Shown piece by piece: positions 61,986-64,000 of a stretch of DNA of 64,000 nucleotides (position 1 is the stretch's first letter; each line of letters opens with the position of its first letter). This DNA comes from Morchella semilibera (Eukaryota > Ascomycota > Pezizomycetes > Pezizales > Morchellaceae): positions 1,437,101 through 1,501,100 of the forward strand of contig WBVU01000016.1 of NCBI GenBank assembly GCA_009192285.1. Direction: 5' to 3'. The notes under the pieces are model-generated. The model was not told the DNA's origin and made no database searches. It worked only from the letters and a program-made list of their open reading frames with translations. Made by a program: the position numbers and the translations under genes.

Positions 61986-63046
61986 TGTCCCATGTTGGCT
62001 GCAGTTCTTATTCTAGGCCATAGATTCTACTGCATCGATCATCCAATACTACTAGACCGTCCGACCATATTGTATGGCTGCGGGGTGTCTTACTGGCTGC
62101 AGGTTATATACACACTCGTTTCATCTGGTCTCATCCTGTCTGTCTGATCAATAGATTTTGAATGGGACGAATTTTTTTTAATTAACGGCTAATCAGGTCA
62201 CGTCACCCAGTGTAACTAAAGGTCCCCTTGCATGATTGCTAGTATGTACGTTACTAATCAAATAATTGCTAACTAACTAATTGAAAATTAGGCTCTAATT
62301 AGTTGATTACTCTGGCTCTCGTATTCACTCACCACCTATTGTAATTCAATTTGATAAGACCTTAGATTATAAAACTTGGGAACTGATGATACTACTACGG
62401 TAGACTTTTGTAATAATCGGTCGTGAGATTGAATTACATGGCTGGATCCGAACAAATAAAAAATTTGTTATAATCCTGATTTTCCTTATAGCAATTTAGA
62501 AGACCTATAGCTATAGATCGAACACTACCCTTCCCATCTCTGTGATCTGGTTAACGGCCAAGTCGATGATCTTGGTTGCTATTGAGAGGTGAAATGTAGC
62601 ATGTACTTTTGCTCATTTCTTCCTGACGTTTCGAGATATATACACTAATCTAAAACAAAACATCGACTCGGTGTATTAGCATTTATATAGCCGATGATTA
62701 CGAGGAGCTGGAGTATTGGTTTTCTCAAGTATCTACATATATACATATACGTGGATCGTCCATATGCCATTGACGCTGCCCGCAAACACCAACAAATAAC
62801 CTCCATGCAGCGCTCCCATTTCACCTCGAGTAGAATGAACAGCCTCTCAGAGCAAGAATATTCAAAGAAAGAATACATTATATATCCCAATAACCGACTA
62901 TAGACAAAAAAAAAGTACAAATGGACACACGTATTACATATTACGACAAAAAGGAAAAACCCCTCAGCTTCATAATATAATCTCATAGAACCCATACCAT
63001 ATAAAAAAAAAGAAATCCATAGAAATCCCTCCAGACACCAACGTCA

Positions 63047-64000
63047 CTAGGATGCTTTAGTCGCATCAATATATCCCCCATAGGTCGGGTTCGCTGGCGG
63101 AGGAGCTCCAGCTGGAACCCCACCATACTGTTGATTATAGTACGCCATTCTCGGTTGTCCCTCGACCTCGATCGCCTGCGGCGGATGCACTACAGCACCT
63201 CCATGTGGGCCCCCACCGGGGCCCCCCAGGCCTCTCTGCGCCACGCCCTCACCACCGTGGCCTCTGGTCCTCCCCCACAGAAACCACGCGCAGCCGAGTA
63301 CGAGCGCAAGAGCCAGGAACCCGCCGATTGCAATTCCCGCAATCGCACCGGGGGAGATCTCGGTGGTTTGTATTACTGGCGGCGGAGGTGTGGGGATCGT
63401 GTATTGGCTGTTGATCGGGGTAGGCCGCGTGGTGATGGAGCTCTCCCCATCGGATGAGGCGTCGGGAGTGATAATAGAGATGGTCTCGGTAGTTGTTCGG
63501 GACCGTAAGGGGGTACTGGTGGGACCGGCGATGACAGTTTGAGCTGTTGCATAGACGGTGCTGATGCCACGGGTGGAGTAGCAGTTGACCTGAGTGTTGG
63601 TGTAGCTGAGGCCGACTACGACCTCGGTAGAACAGGAGGGATACTGGCGGCTGAGGCTGTGTAGCATTTGATTGTCTGGTTAGCATCTTGTTGGCGGGGT
63701 GGTAGTATTAATATATTAGAAAGGGGGGGTATTATATTGGACTAGGGAGGAGTATTATACTGGAGGGATGGTATTATATTGGTGGAAAGTGCAGTTCTTG
63801 AAAGAAAGGATCGAAGGAGGTAGATCTAGCTAGCTAGTCATTACTGAAAGGTAGTTTAATGTTATCAATCCTCCAGACTGATGCAGGCAACAGGGACCGA
63901 TTTTTCTTTTCAAGAATTTAAACGGATCAAGGAAATATCAAAGTAACGCCTACCAGGTCCGGCAAGATGTCGTCCCCGTACAAGAGGTGCCACTGTCTTC
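63047..64000 (-). CDS. mucin-like single-pass membrane protein (5' part beyond window)
   Basis: Exon 63047-63656 plus the end of an upstream exon, 63954 to the window edge, joined over a 297-nt intron that splits a Cys codon (CTGTTSCRT-C-LSRQYPSC). The extracellular part is Cys-containing (SCSTEVVVGLSYTNTQVNCY), then Ser/Thr/Pro-rich (mucin-like). A membrane helix follows (GAIAGIAIGGFLALALVLGC) and a Gly/Pro/Tyr-rich cytoplasmic tail ending YIDATKAS. The layout matches the gene at 39,671: same long intron position, near-identical IAGIAIGxFLALAL helix and similar tail, so the two are paralogues in opposite orientation. The role is likely at the cell surface, sensor-like. The N-terminus and signal peptide lie outside the window. 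Confidence 0.72.

Larger units (their letters stand above)
59237..63046. other. intergenic spacer with mobile-element fragments, 3.8 kb
   Basis: AT-rich spacer with the foldback at 60,120-60,251 and the family B fragment at 61,901-61,985. A minus-strand frame at 60,670-60,984 has no homology I can name. No confident gene. Confidence 0.5.

Overview
The window looks like nuclear DNA of a filamentous ascomycete (Pezizomycotina; the many TACATGTA palindromes and long gene-poor spacers made me think of Pezizomycetes, but that is only a guess). The evidence is genes cut by many 49-80 nt GT..AG introns with CTAAC-type branch points, and typical fungal families: a Dal5-type MFS carrier, Reb1-like Myb factor, CorA-like GMN proteins, an NLR, a P450 and a PaxM-like monooxygenase. 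I place about 15 protein genes and two tRNA genes. No retroviral, LTR or other capsid-bearing element was recognised.

Layout. 0.7-2.0 kb: proline-rich protein (-). 3.2-5.1 kb: MFS anion:cation symporter (-). 6.6-9.1 kb: RAD54 (-). 9.7-12.8 kb: 12-exon CorA-like membrane protein (-). 15.6-17.3 kb: allantoinase (+). 18.7-19.2 kb: small secreted Cys-rich, probably GPI-anchored protein (-). 21.9-23.1 kb: Lys/Met/Asp-rich hydrophilic protein (+). 24.8-27.6 kb: Reb1/TTF1-like Myb factor (+). 28.3-30.3 kb: Cue3/ASCC2-like CUE protein (+). 31.4 kb: tRNA-Gly(GCC) with intron (-). 31.7-33.6 kb: cytochrome P450 (-). 34.6-35.3 kb: TTC36-like TPR protein (-), divergent from 4-hydroxyphenylpyruvate dioxygenase at 35.9-37.3 kb (+). 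37.6 kb: second tRNA-Gly(GCC) (+). 39.7-40.7 kb: Cys-rich/mucin-like single-pass protein (+). 42.3-43.9 kb: FAD monooxygenase (+). 45.9-49.0 kb: ankyrin-CorA fusion (-). 52.3-58.3 kb: 1837-residue NLR, alpha/beta-hydrolase - NACHT - TPR - membrane segment (-). 63.0 kb to the right edge: second mucin-like single-pass protein (-, cut by the window end).

How the genes work together. The strongest functional link is the divergent TTC36-like/HPPD pair: in mammals TTC36 is reported to stabilise HPPD, and here the two genes share one 650 bp promoter region. Allantoinase and a Dal5-family carrier lie 10 kb apart and could both serve purine/allantoate nitrogen use; paired GATA sites precede allantoinase. 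The right third holds a large NLR and an ankyrin-CorA protein, both of types found in fungal non-self recognition and cell-death repertoires. The spacers carry at least three families of small non-autonomous inverted-repeat elements, each seen twice.

Gene structures were built by hand from splice signals, reading phase and family conservation. Where all phases close exactly (MFS, CorA-like, allantoinase, HPPD, P450, NLR, ankyrin-CorA) I am fairly confident. First exons and start codons are the least certain parts.
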